NCBI RefSeq assembly: GCF_002813325.1
Contig: NZ_PHUG01000001.1
Span: forward strand, 5,084,001-5,148,000
Length of the DNA stretch: 64,000 bases
From: Janthinobacterium sp. 64
Lineage (GTDB): Bacteria > Pseudomonadota > Gammaproteobacteria > Burkholderiales > Burkholderiaceae_D
Direction: 5' to 3'
Program-made: the position numbers and the translations under genes
Shown here: piece after piece, positions 1-7,610 of the stretch
Layout: each line of letters starts with the position of its first letter
Position numbering within the stretch: position 1 is the stretch's first letter
The notes under the pieces: generated by a model
The model's database searches: none
Told to the model about the DNA's origin: nothing
Seen by the model: only the letters and a program-made list of their open reading frames with translations

Positions 1-1
1 G

Positions 2-712
2 TGGCGCTGGGCGCTGGGCGTGCTGGGCGTGGCCGGCGTGCTGGCGGCGGCGGAATTCTGGCGCAGCCTGCCCGCGTCGAAAAATTTCGTGCCCAGTACC
101 AAGGGTTGGAATGCCTTGCCGCACGCCATCAAACAGCATTTTTCCGATAAGGGCTTGCCGTGGCTGTTCTGCCTGGCGTTCGTGCTGATGGGTTGTTTTG
201 TCAGCCTGTATAACTACATCGGTTACCGCCTGCTGGCCGCACCATTCAATTTGCGCCAGAGCACGGTCGGCTTGCTGGCCTTTTTGTACCTGATCGGCAT
301 CTTCAGTTCCGTCTGGGCGGGACGCCTGGTGGACCGGCTGGGGCGCCGGGGCGTGCTGTGGATCATGCTGTCGCTGATGCTGTCCGGCATTGTATTGACC
401 CTGTTCGATTCGCTGCCGCTGATCGTCATCGGCATGGCGCTGGCCACGTTCGGCTTCTTTGCCTCGCACTCGATCGCCAGCAGCTGGGTCAGCCGCCGCG
501 CCCGCGCGCCGCAGGCGCTGGCCTCGGCTTTCTATCTGCTGTTCTATTACCTGGGATCGAGCCTGATCGGTTCCGCTTCGGGCATGATGTGGGGCTTCGA
601 CGGCTGGACGGGCGTCATCATCATGCTGGGCCTGTGCCTGGGCGGCGGCGTGCTGATCGCCTTGCGCCTGCGCCATCTGCAGCCGCTGGGGGCGCGCGAA
701 GCGGTGGGCTGA
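2..712 (+). CDS. MFS transporter, C-terminal part (cut by window edge)
   Basis: This is the C-terminal ~236 residues of a major facilitator superfamily inner-membrane transporter. The open frame runs in from the left edge, so the real start lies outside the window. A first helix is followed by a cytoplasmic loop and then about six strongly hydrophobic helices, matching the second half of a 12-helix MFS protein. The motif GRLVDRLGRRGV near residue 105 is the family's loop 8-9 signature, an echo of the loop 2-3 motif. The wording resembles YnfM/arabinose-efflux-like permeases, but the substrate cannot be read from the sequence. The end is followed after 6 bases by a convergent gene. Confidence 0.85.
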   Translation, partial: WRWALGVLGVAGVLAAAEFWRSLPASKNFVPSTKGWNALPHAIKQHFSDKGLPWLFCLAFVLMGCFVSLYNYIGYRLLAAPFNLRQSTVGLLAFLYLIGIFSSVWAGRLVDRLGRRGVLWIMLSLMLSGIVLTLFDSLPLIVIGMALATFGFFASHSIASSWVSRRARAPQALASAFYLLFYYLGSSLIGSASGMMWGFDGWTGVIIMLGLCLGGGVLIALRLRHLQPLGAREAVG

Positions 713-718
713 GTCCGG

Positions 719-1348
719 CTATTTGGGACACATGCCGATCATCGTTTCGCCCTGCTTGCCGGCGCGCGTGGTCACGCACAAGCTGCCCAGCGCGCTGGTG
801 ATTTTATACGTGCGGCTGCCCTTGGCCTCATTCGCGCCGATTTCCTCGATTTTTGATGCCTCGTACCATTTCGGCGGCACGGCCGCGTAGGCTTCGGCAA
901 AGCCTTGCTGCATGCGCTTGTAACCCGTGTCCTCGAATTTCTCTCCGCCCCGCTGCGGGAATTCCTTGCGCAACTCCCTGTCGATCTTGCCCACGTCGCG
1001 CTTGGCTTGCGCCAGGATATCGGCCGCGCTGGGCGCTGGCGTCACTGTGATCGCTTCCGGCGCTGCAGGTGCTGGCACCTGTTCGATGGCGGGCGCCGGC
1101 ATGGGCCGGCGAGGCACTCTTGCGACAGTTGGTTTTGTGCTGGGTAACGCTACGGGGACGGGCTTGGGCGGTGCCGGCAGCGTGTGGCGCAGCCAGGTGA
1201 TGGCCGGACCTTGCTGCAGGTTGTCGTCAGAGGCAAGGCGGGGCCGCGACTGCACGATGACATAGGCCAGCCCTGCGTGTAGCAGGATGATCAGCAGCAA
1301 GCCGGGCGCGCGGCGGGGCAGGATAGTCAGCGAGGTCATGGAGGGCAT
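719..1348 (-). CDS. Membrane-anchored proline-rich hypothetical protein
   Basis: A 209-residue protein I do not recognise. It starts with a short basic stretch and one hydrophobic helix (about residues 14-32), which fits a single N-terminal membrane anchor or uncleaved signal. A proline/alanine-rich region (about 60-105) follows, of the sort that spans the periplasm in TonB-like proteins, and then a charged helical C-terminal domain (about 108-209) with two cysteines. No energy-transduction motif of TonB is visible at the C-terminus, so I do not call it TonB. A second ATG three codons in (start 1339) is equally possible, and neither has a strong ribosome site. It converges on the MFS gene. 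Confidence 0.6.
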   Translation of the reverse strand: MPSMTSLTILPRRAPGLLLIILLHAGLAYVIVQSRPRLASDDNLQQGPAITWLRHTLPAPPKPVPVALPSTKPTVARVPRRPMPAPAIEQVPAPAAPEAITVTPAPSAADILAQAKRDVGKIDRELRKEFPQRGGEKFEDTGYKRMQQGFAEAYAAVPPKWYEASKIEEIGANEAKGSRTYKITSALGSLCVTTRAGKQGETMIGMCPK

Positions 1349-1512
1349 GGTGGTTCAGGTACGCCAATGTATCTGAGGCATTTGATCATTATCTAAAATG
1401 TCACAAGCGCTTACAAAAAAGTGCTGCATGGAAATTTCGACCTTGTGGCCGCCAGCGGGGAACCCCGTACCGGCTTGACGATCCAACTCCCTACACTGTG
1501 GGAGGACACATC

Positions 1513-1839
1513 ATGATGCAGGTAAAGGAAGTGGCACGGCGCTTCGGCGCCATCGAACACGCGATCGGCCAGGCGGCCCAGCTGTGCGGCCAGCAGCAGG
1601 GCATGCCCATGGATTTGAAGGATTGCATCAACCAGCTGGACCAGCAAAAGAGCGCCGTGCGGCAAGCGATCGACACGCAAGACGATGCGCGCATCCGGCA
1701 AGCCGTCGACCAGATGGAATCCTTGGGCGACCGCGCCAAGCGGGCCTGCGGCACGGCGTCCAGCGTCACGCCGGAAATGAAGAGCGCCGTGCTCAAGGTG
1801 CACGATGAATTGTCGGACCTGAAGCACCAGCTGCATTAA
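1513..1839 (+). CDS. Small helical hypothetical protein
   Basis: A 108-residue, mostly alpha-helical, hydrophilic protein of unknown function. GGAGG at 1501-1505 lies 7 bases before the chosen ATG; a GTG at 1498 in the same frame would overlap that ribosome site and is unlikely. There is no signal peptide or membrane segment. Two cysteines (near residues 25 and 39) sit in helical segments rich in Q, D and K. The gene stands alone between a divergent hypothetical gene and the convergent LytR-type regulator. Confidence 0.6.
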   Translation: MMQVKEVARRFGAIEHAIGQAAQLCGQQQGMPMDLKDCINQLDQQKSAVRQAIDTQDDARIRQAVDQMESLGDRAKRACGTASSVTPEMKSAVLKVHDELSDLKHQLH

Positions 1840-1852
1840 CCAGTTGCATTAG

Positions 1853-2689
1853 CTACATCTGGCGGAACAGATGCGCATATAAAGGACTGACGCGCAGCTG
1901 CGCCGGATGCTGGCGCAGGGTCAGCGACAGCTTGCCCGCCTCGTCGCGCACGGCCGTGGCGATGGCGCTGGCGTTGACGATGGTGCTCCGGTGGATTTGC
2001 CAGAATTGCTGCGGGTCCAGTTGGGGCAAGAGTTCCTTCAGGCTTGTGCGTATCAGCGCTTCGCTGTCCTGGCACACGACGTTGATGTATTTGTCCAGCG
2101 CTTCGAAATACACGACGTCGGCCAGGGCGATCATGCGCACGCTGTTGCCGACGGCTGCCCGTATCATGTGCAGGCGCGGCGCGGGCGCCGTCATCGCCTG
2201 CAGCTGGGCCAGTAAACGGACCATGTTGTCGTCGCTGGCGGACCCCGCCGTTGCTGCCGCCGCCGCTGGGGTTGCTGTTGCTGTGCCGTTGCCGCTGTCG
2301 CCCAAGCGCTGTTGCAGGCGTTCCACCGTCTTGCCCAAGCGGGCATCGTTGACGGGTTTGAGCACGTAATCGGCGGCCGCGTGCTCGAAGGCGGCCAGCG
2401 CATATTCATCATAGGCCGTGACGAACACGATGTGGGGAAACGCAATACCGTCGGGCCACTGTTCCGCCAGTTCCTCGGCCGCTTCCAGGCCCGTCTTGCC
2501 TGGCATCTTGATGTCGAGAAACAGTATGTCGGGCTGCAGCGCCAGGCCCTGGCGCAAGGCTTCCACGCCGTTGGGGCAGGTGGCGACGATGTCGAGTTCG
2601 GGCCACAGCCGCTGCAAGGCGTGCGCGAGGGCGGCGGCAAGGATGGGTTCGTCTTCGGCGATCAGGGCGCGCGGGGTGTGGTGGCTCAT
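1853..2689 (-). CDS. LytTR-family response regulator
   Basis: A 278-residue response regulator of the LytR/AlgR class. Residues 1-130 form a receiver domain with the acidic pair E12/D13, phosphoacceptor D59 (LFLDIKMPG), conserved T in VTAYDEYA and K in VLKPV. A low-complexity alanine/threonine linker (about 135-160) leads to a C-terminal LytTR DNA-binding domain (about 175-278) with the typical YFEALDKYINVV and QIHRSTIVN strands. Its start overlaps the end of the upstream kinase by 4 bases (ATGA), so the pair is translationally coupled. Targets are unknown; the family often controls cell-envelope, alginate or virulence functions. Confidence 0.9.
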   Translation of the reverse strand: MSHHTPRALIAEDEPILAAALAHALQRLWPELDIVATCPNGVEALRQGLALQPDILFLDIKMPGKTGLEAAEELAEQWPDGIAFPHIVFVTAYDEYALAAFEHAAADYVLKPVNDARLGKTVERLQQRLGDSGNGTATATPAAAAATAGSASDDNMVRLLAQLQAMTAPAPRLHMIRAAVGNSVRMIALADVVYFEALDKYINVVCQDSEALIRTSLKELLPQLDPQQFWQIHRSTIVNASAIATAVRDEAGKLSLTLRQHPAQLRVSPLYAHLFRQM

Positions 2690-3789
2690 GCGATAGGACT
2701 CGTGATGGTGGGTGGAAGGGGGAGTGTCAGGCGGGCGGTCGCGCCTGCCGGATGGTTGGCGGCCAGCGACAGGCTGGCGCCATCGCCATGCATGCCGCGC
2801 AGGCGTTCGCGGATATTCGCCACGCCCAGATGCGTGCCCTTGGTCTGGCCCGGATGATCGAGGCCCAGGCCATCGTCGGCAACCGTCAGGATCAGCACGC
2901 CAGCGTCCGTGGATGCCTGCACGTGGATATGGCCGCCTTCAATCTTTGGTTCCAGGCCGTGCTGGATGGCGTTTTCCACCAGCGGCTGCAGCAGCATGGG
3001 CGGCACTTTGATATCGCGCAAGGCCTCGGGCAAGTCCAAGGTAAAGCGCAGGCGCGCACCCATGCGTATCGACATCAGGCCCAGGTAGGCTTGCATCAAG
3101 GAAAACTCCTGCTTCAGGGTGGTGGACCCGGCGCGCGAGGAAGAGAGGGTGGCGCGCAGATACTGGATCAGCTGGTCGAGCAGCAGCTGGGCGCGGTCCG
3201 GATCAAAGCTGATCAGACCCTGCAGATTGGCCAGGGTATTGAACAGCATGTGTGGTTCGATCTGCGCCTGCAGCAGCTGCAGCTGGGCCTGCATGGCCTG
3301 GCGCGCCACGGATTCGGCGCGGGCTTTTTCCTGGGCCGCCTCCATTTGCAAGCGGGCGATCTTTTCGCGGCTGCCAAAGAACAGGATGGCCGCTCCCGCC
3401 GCCGCCAAGGTGAACACCGTCATGCCGACATTGCGTGACGACATGGAGACGGGCGCGGGAACGTCGATATTGGCCAGCCAGCCGAACAGCATGGTGCCGC
3501 CAACTTGCGCCACGGCGGCGCTGACGATAATGAGGGCAGTGAAGGGCAGCAACGGGGCGCGTCGCTGTTCGCCCCAGCACGCCAGGCGGATGCCGTCGAT
3601 GAGCAGGAAAGCAATACTGCCGATGCACATGGACGCAAGCAGGTTGAGCCAGAAGCTTTGCCCACCGCTCAGCACGAAGGTAATGAAGAGGGCACACAAG
3701 ACATTGAGCAGCATCGCATAGCGGGCATCGCCCAGCAGGCGCCGGTAGGGAAAGCCCGTCTTGCGGGGGGCTGCGTCGGTAGTGTGCAT
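2686..3789 (-). CDS. LytS-type sensor histidine kinase
   Basis: A 367-residue inner-membrane sensor kinase. Residues 20-140 contain four predicted transmembrane helices without a recognisable ligand domain. A short coiled-coil segment (about 142-172) leads to the His_kinase domain with phosphoacceptor H180 in the QIEPHMLFNTLANL motif, and to an HATPase_c domain with PLVENAIQHGLEPK (N box) and VADDGLGL (G box). This short layout fits the LytS/YehU/AlgZ class, the normal partner of LytTR regulators such as the gene it overlaps. The 198 bases separating it from divergent ugpQ hold the promoters; no clear operator was seen there. Confidence 0.9.
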   Translation of the reverse strand: MHTTDAAPRKTGFPYRRLLGDARYAMLLNVLCALFITFVLSGGQSFWLNLLASMCIGSIAFLLIDGIRLACWGEQRRAPLLPFTALIIVSAAVAQVGGTMLFGWLANIDVPAPVSMSSRNVGMTVFTLAAAGAAILFFGSREKIARLQMEAAQEKARAESVARQAMQAQLQLLQAQIEPHMLFNTLANLQGLISFDPDRAQLLLDQLIQYLRATLSSSRAGSTTLKQEFSLMQAYLGLMSIRMGARLRFTLDLPEALRDIKVPPMLLQPLVENAIQHGLEPKIEGGHIHVQASTDAGVLILTVADDGLGLDHPGQTKGTHLGVANIRERLRGMHGDGASLSLAANHPAGATARLTLPLPPTITSPIA

Positions 3790-3987
3790 GCGGGAATGCT
3801 TTCAGGTGGACACTCGGGTTGGCAATGCGGCAATTATGGGCGGCTCTGCACGCGGGCGCAACGCCGTTGCGACGAAACCGGGCGGTGACGGCGCCAATCG
3901 CCCGATCGCGTCCTTTACATGGTGGCGCTGGCGCGCGATGATGGCAAGATGTCTTGATCGACAACCTCATCACGATAAAGGAACAGC

Positions 3988-4731
3988 ATGTGGCCCTATC
4001 CACGCACCCTGGCGCACCGCGGCGGCGGCACCCTGGCGCCTGAAAATACCCTGGCCGCCCTGCGCTGTGGCCTGGTCTACGGCTACCGCGCCGTGGAATT
4101 CGACGTCATGCTGGCGTCCGACGGCGTGCCCGTCATCGTGCACGACCCCGAGCTGGGCCGCACCGTGGCCGGCAGCGGCCATGTCAACGATTACACGGCC
4201 GCGCAGCTGGGCGCCATGGAAGCGGGCGCCTGGTTCGGCCCCGCATTCGCGGGCGAGGGCGTGCCCACGTTCGAGGCCGTGGTGGACTATTGCAAGGCGC
4301 AGCGCATTTGGATGAATATCGAAATCAAGCCGGCACCGGGCGTTGACGTGGCCACGGGCAAGACCGTGGCGCGCGCCACGCGCGATTATTTCGCAAAGGA
4401 AATTGCTGCAGGAGAGTTATTGCCGCTGCTATCGTCGTTCAGCATTGAAGCGCTGCAGGCGGCGCGTGAAGCGGCCCCGGAACTGGCGCGCGGCTGGCTG
4501 GTCGAACAGATACCATCTGATTGGGTGAAAAAGGCAAAGGAACTCGGCGTGGTGGCCATCCATTGCGACCATCAGCAACTGACGCCGGAACTGGCGCGAG
4601 AGATCAAGGCGGCCGGATACGGGCTGTTCTGCTACACCGTCAACACGCCGGAGCGGGCCAGCGAACTGCTGGCCTGGGGCGTGGATGGGTTTTGCACGGA
4701 CAGGATAGATATTATTCCATCCATGGCGTAG
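3988..4731 (+). CDS. ugpQ: Glycerophosphodiester phosphodiesterase
   Basis: A 247-residue cytoplasmic enzyme that hydrolyses glycerophosphodiesters to glycerol-3-phosphate and an alcohol. The GDPD signature is at the N-terminus: LAHRGGGTLAPENT (catalytic H11/R12, metal-binding E20) and AVEFDVMLASDGVPVIVHD (E, D and second catalytic H). IEIKP follows mid-protein, and YTVNTPERASELLAWGVDGFCTD closes the TIM barrel. There is no signal peptide, so it resembles UgpQ rather than periplasmic GlpQ. AAAGGAA lies just before the ATG. The stop codon TAG is itself part of a REP-like palindrome (see 4728-4822). Confidence 0.93.
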   Translation: MWPYPRTLAHRGGGTLAPENTLAALRCGLVYGYRAVEFDVMLASDGVPVIVHDPELGRTVAGSGHVNDYTAAQLGAMEAGAWFGPAFAGEGVPTFEAVVDYCKAQRIWMNIEIKPAPGVDVATGKTVARATRDYFAKEIAAGELLPLLSSFSIEALQAAREAAPELARGWLVEQIPSDWVKKAKELGVVAIHCDHQQLTPELAREIKAAGYGLFCYTVNTPERASELLAWGVDGFCTDRIDIIPSMA

Positions 4732-4822
4732 GTCGGATTAGGCGCGCAGCGCCGTAATCCGACAACATTGTTGGCGCCGCTGGTGTTGTCGGCTTACGCG
4801 CTTGCTCGCTAAGCCGACCTAC
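4728..4822. repeat. REP-like pair of palindromes between convergent genes
   Basis: Two short hairpins in tandem. The first has arms GTCGGATTA (4732-4740) and TAATCCGAC (4755-4763); the second GTCGGCTTA (4788-4796) and TAAGCCGAC (4810-4818). The whole unit is also bounded by GTAGGTCGG (4728-4736) and CCGACCTAC (4814-4822), so it can fold as one large cruciform. The sequence type is known from repetitive extragenic palindromes in many proteobacteria. Placed between the ends of ugpQ and the TonB receptor gene, it could act as a two-way terminator or protect mRNA 3' ends. Confidence 0.8.
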
Positions 4823-4834
4823 GTTTCAAGCAGC

Positions 4835-6898
4835 TTAGAAAGTCACGCGCATACCGATGGTCACATTGCGCCCCATCAACGGCGCCGCATTCTTGATGAA
4901 CGAGGTGTGGCTGTAAGCCAGCTCATTCGTCAGGTTGTTCGCCTTGATGTAGAACTGGGCCGGCGTCGTGCCGATGCGCGTGTCGTAGTTGGCGGACAGG
5001 TTCAGCATGTTGTAGCCCGGGGTTGCCGTTTCAAACGCGGCGACCTTGTCTTGCTTGCTCACGCGGTAGAACTCGGCCACGCCACTCCACGCCTGCCAGT
5101 TGGCGTCGAACTTCACGCCGAAACGCTGGGCGGGGATGCGCGGCAAGTTGCCACCGCCGGCGGCCAGCTTGGCCCGAACGTAGTCGCCGAACACGCTGGC
5201 GCCGAACATGGGGTTCAGTTGCTGGCGGATCTGCCCTTCGACGCCCGTAAAGGTGGCGTCGCGCTGGGCGTACTGGATCAGCTGGAAGCCTTCGTGGCTG
5301 TCCAGCGTGGAGCCGAAGATGTAGTTATCGACCTTGTTGCGGTAGGCGCTGGCCGAGAACGTCGTGGCGCCCGCATATTTGCGCAAGGTCAAGTCGATAT
5401 TGTTCGACGTTTCCTTGCCCAGGTTTTCATTGCCCAGCTCATATGTGGCCGTGGCCATGTGCACGCCGTGCGCATACAGTTCCTCGGCGCTGGGCAAACG
5501 GTGCGTGCGCGAGATGGTCGAACCGAGCGAGTACTGTGGCGCGAATTTCCACACGGCGCCCAGCGAGACCGATGTGCCCTTGGCGCTGCGGTTTTGCAGG
5601 GTGGCGCTGTCGACCGTGATGTCTTGCCATTCGTGGCGCAAGCCCGCTTCGAAGCGCCATTGGTCGAGCTTGTATTCCTCGACCAGGAAGGCCGCGTGTT
5701 TCTTCGTTACCGTTGGCGCCACGTACGCTTCTTCGCCCAGGGCGGAGAAATCGCGCTTCGATGTTTGCAGGCCCACTACGCCGCGCCAGCCGAAGACGGG
5801 ATGGTGCTCCATTTCCAGGCGCGCGTCGTGGCCCTTGTTCTTGAACGTGGTGGCGATTTGCGTGCCTTCGATTTCGTCGTGCTTGTAATCGGTGAATGCG
5901 GCGCGCAGGCGCAGTTTGGCGAAGCCGGGCACGGGATCGCGCAATTCGCCGCGCACGTCCCAGCGTTCGCTCTTCAGTTTCACGTAGGGAACGGCACCAT
6001 CTTCGTGCTCGTGGTCATGTTCCTCTTCATCACCGTGGCCGTGGCCTTCGTGGCCGCCGCAATGCAAATGCGTGCCGTGCGGGTGGCAGCTTTCGAATTC
6101 GTGGTTGTGGCCAGGTAATCCATACTCTGCGTTCTGGCTGGTGAAGGCCAGGCCCAGGAAGCCGCGCTGACCCACCCACGACACGCCCACGCTGCCCGTG
6201 TCCGTCTTGTTGTAGCTGCCGCCGACTTTCGAGCCGCCTTCCCAGCCGCTGCCGACCTTGTATTCCTTCGCGTCGCGCTTGACGCCTTCCGCGTGGAAAG
6301 CGATGTTGCCGGAGCCGCCAGTCACTTCAAAGGCGCCCGCCTTTTCGCGCGCGGCCGAGTTGGCGCGCACTTCCGCGCTGCCTTCAACACCTTTCGCAGG
6401 CACGCGCGTGGGGATTTTCTTGTCGATCACATTGACCACGCCGCCGACGGCGCCGCCGCCGTAGGCCAGCGCGGACGGGCCGCGCAGCACTTCAATCTGT
6501 TCCGACAGCATCGGTTCAGCAGCCACCGCATGGTCGGGGCTGATGGTCGAGGCATCTTGCACTTCGGCGCCATCGGACAGCACTTTCACGCGCGGGCCAT
6601 CCATGCCGCGGATGATGGGACGGCTGGCGCCGGCGCCGAAATGGCTGGACGTGATGCCGGGCTGGCCGGCCAGGGTTTCGCCCAAGGTCGCAGCCCTTGC
6701 CAGCACCAGTGCCTCGCCTTCGAGTACGGTGACTGGCGTGCTCATGTCGTCGCTGCCCAGGGCCAGCGCGCTGGCCGAGACGGTGACGGCAGGCAAGGTT
6801 GTCGCCTGCTGCGCCAGGGCGCTGGCGGGGGCGGCAAAGGCCAGCATGATGGCCAGCGCGAGGGGAGTCGGTTGTTGAGGGCGTACGGACATGGGCAA
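4835..6898 (-). CDS. znuD: TonB-dependent receptor, zinc-uptake (ZnuD) type
   Basis: A 687-residue outer-membrane receptor. It has a signal peptide ending near ASALA, a TonB-box-like segment (LPAVTVSASAL, about 35-45), a plug domain (about 50-160) with SRPIIRGMDGPRVKVLSDG, and a beta-barrel ending in a terminal phenylalanine (VTIGMRVTF). Residues 261-300 form an extracellular loop with 12 histidines, 2 cysteines and a run of acidic residues, a metal-capturing loop as in ZnuD. A Fur/Zur regulator is divergent next door, with a palindromic operator between. Zinc is the likely substrate; nickel or another divalent metal cannot be excluded. Confidence 0.87.
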   Translation of the reverse strand: MPMSVRPQQPTPLALAIMLAFAAPASALAQQATTLPAVTVSASALALGSDDMSTPVTVLEGEALVLARAATLGETLAGQPGITSSHFGAGASRPIIRGMDGPRVKVLSDGAEVQDASTISPDHAVAAEPMLSEQIEVLRGPSALAYGGGAVGGVVNVIDKKIPTRVPAKGVEGSAEVRANSAAREKAGAFEVTGGSGNIAFHAEGVKRDAKEYKVGSGWEGGSKVGGSYNKTDTGSVGVSWVGQRGFLGLAFTSQNAEYGLPGHNHEFESCHPHGTHLHCGGHEGHGHGDEEEHDHEHEDGAVPYVKLKSERWDVRGELRDPVPGFAKLRLRAAFTDYKHDEIEGTQIATTFKNKGHDARLEMEHHPVFGWRGVVGLQTSKRDFSALGEEAYVAPTVTKKHAAFLVEEYKLDQWRFEAGLRHEWQDITVDSATLQNRSAKGTSVSLGAVWKFAPQYSLGSTISRTHRLPSAEELYAHGVHMATATYELGNENLGKETSNNIDLTLRKYAGATTFSASAYRNKVDNYIFGSTLDSHEGFQLIQYAQRDATFTGVEGQIRQQLNPMFGASVFGDYVRAKLAAGGGNLPRIPAQRFGVKFDANWQAWSGVAEFYRVSKQDKVAAFETATPGYNMLNLSANYDTRIGTTPAQFYIKANNLTNELAYSHTSFIKNAAPLMGRNVTIGMRVTF

Positions 6899-6972
6899 GA
6901 TTTCCTTATCGGCTATCGGTGTTGGCAGGGTTGGGGCAGCGCGTGAAAAGGAAATAGCCTGCCCTAAGTTGA

Positions 6973-6994
6973 TAATGATAACCCATTATCATTA
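6973..6994. promoter_or_regulatory. Fur/Zur-type operator palindrome
   Basis: Perfect inverted repeat TAATGATAA (6973-6981) and TTATCATTA (6986-6994) with a 4-base spacer CCCA, AT-rich against the GC-rich background. It lies 75 bases upstream of the receptor start and 57 bases upstream of the Fur/Zur gene, so one bound dimer pair could repress both divergent promoters. Fur-family boxes are built from GATAAT-like hexamers, as here. That it is bound by the adjacent regulator is inference. Confidence 0.75.
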
Positions 6995-7050
6995 CTGTGT
7001 GACAGTTTTTCCGGGCGGTAGATACAGGCGGATGGTGTATTCTGTCGGCT

Positions 7051-7491
7051 ATGGAACGCACAACACGTCAAAAAACCGCTATTCAAGCCGCCATCGAGTC
7101 GGCCCAGCGCCCCCTGTCGGCGCAGGAAATCCTCGTGCAGGCCAGCTTGCAGGTGACGCAGCTGGGCATCGCCACTGTTTACCGCAACTTGAAGTCGCTG
7201 GTGCTGGAAGAAAAAGTGCACGTGGTGACCTTGCCGGGTGAAAACCCGCGCTATGAGTCGAATGCTGTCGCCAATCACCACCACCACCATTTCCAGTGCA
7301 CCACGTGCCAGCGCGTGTTCGACGTGCATGATTGCCCGGGCGACTTGAAGCGCATGGCGCCGCAAGGCTTTGTTGTCGAACGCCACGAGCTGACCTTGTA
7401 CGGCCGCTGCGCCGATTGCAATGCCGCTGCCGGTGCCAGTGTGGCTGGCACAGCCCCGCACGCCTGCGCCAGCCACCACGACCCGGCCTGA
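7051..7491 (+). CDS. zur: Fur-family transcriptional regulator, probably Zur
   Basis: A 146-residue Fur-family repressor. The N-terminal winged helix (about 1-75) includes the recognition helix region [14 protein letters not shown]. The dimerisation domain begins with a run of five histidines (NHHHHHFQC), which includes family metal ligands, and carries two CxxC pairs (CTTC and CADC) that form the structural zinc site. The C-terminus adds further H and C residues (PHACASHH). Divergence from a ZnuD-like receptor with an intervening palindrome argues for Zur (zinc) rather than Fur (iron) or PerR. It probably also autoregulates. The inducer metal is inferred from context. Confidence 0.85.
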   Translation: MERTTRQKTAIQAAIESAQRPLSAQEILVQASLQVTQLGIATVYRNLKSLVLEEKVHVVTLPGENPRYESNAVANHHHHHFQCTTCQRVFDVHDCPGDLKRMAPQGFVVERHELTLYGRCADCNAAAGASVAGTAPHACASHHDPA

Positions 7492-7542
7492 GTCGGCAGA
7501 CTGTCGATGTTGGCACGGGCGCAACAATGCCCTGGCCAGCCG

Positions 7543-7571
7543 TCATTGCCGCACCCCATATCACGTATAAT
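7543..7571 (+). promoter_or_regulatory. Putative sigma-70 promoter of alaS
   Basis: A consensus -10 TATAAT at 7566-7571 lies 40 bases before the alaS start. A weak -35 (TCATTG, 7543-7548) gives a 17-base spacer. The -10 match is exact; the -35 is doubtful. Confidence 0.45.
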
Positions 7572-7610
7572 CTTCCCTTTAAAGCTGCCGCCACTCTTTG
7601 CCAAAAAAAC

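Noticed and set aside
4802..6118. A 438-codon plus-strand frame opposite the ZnuD-like receptor gene
   Set aside because: It mirrors the receptor's codons; the receptor has signal peptide, plug, barrel end and full-length family match, while this frame has no recognisable domain.
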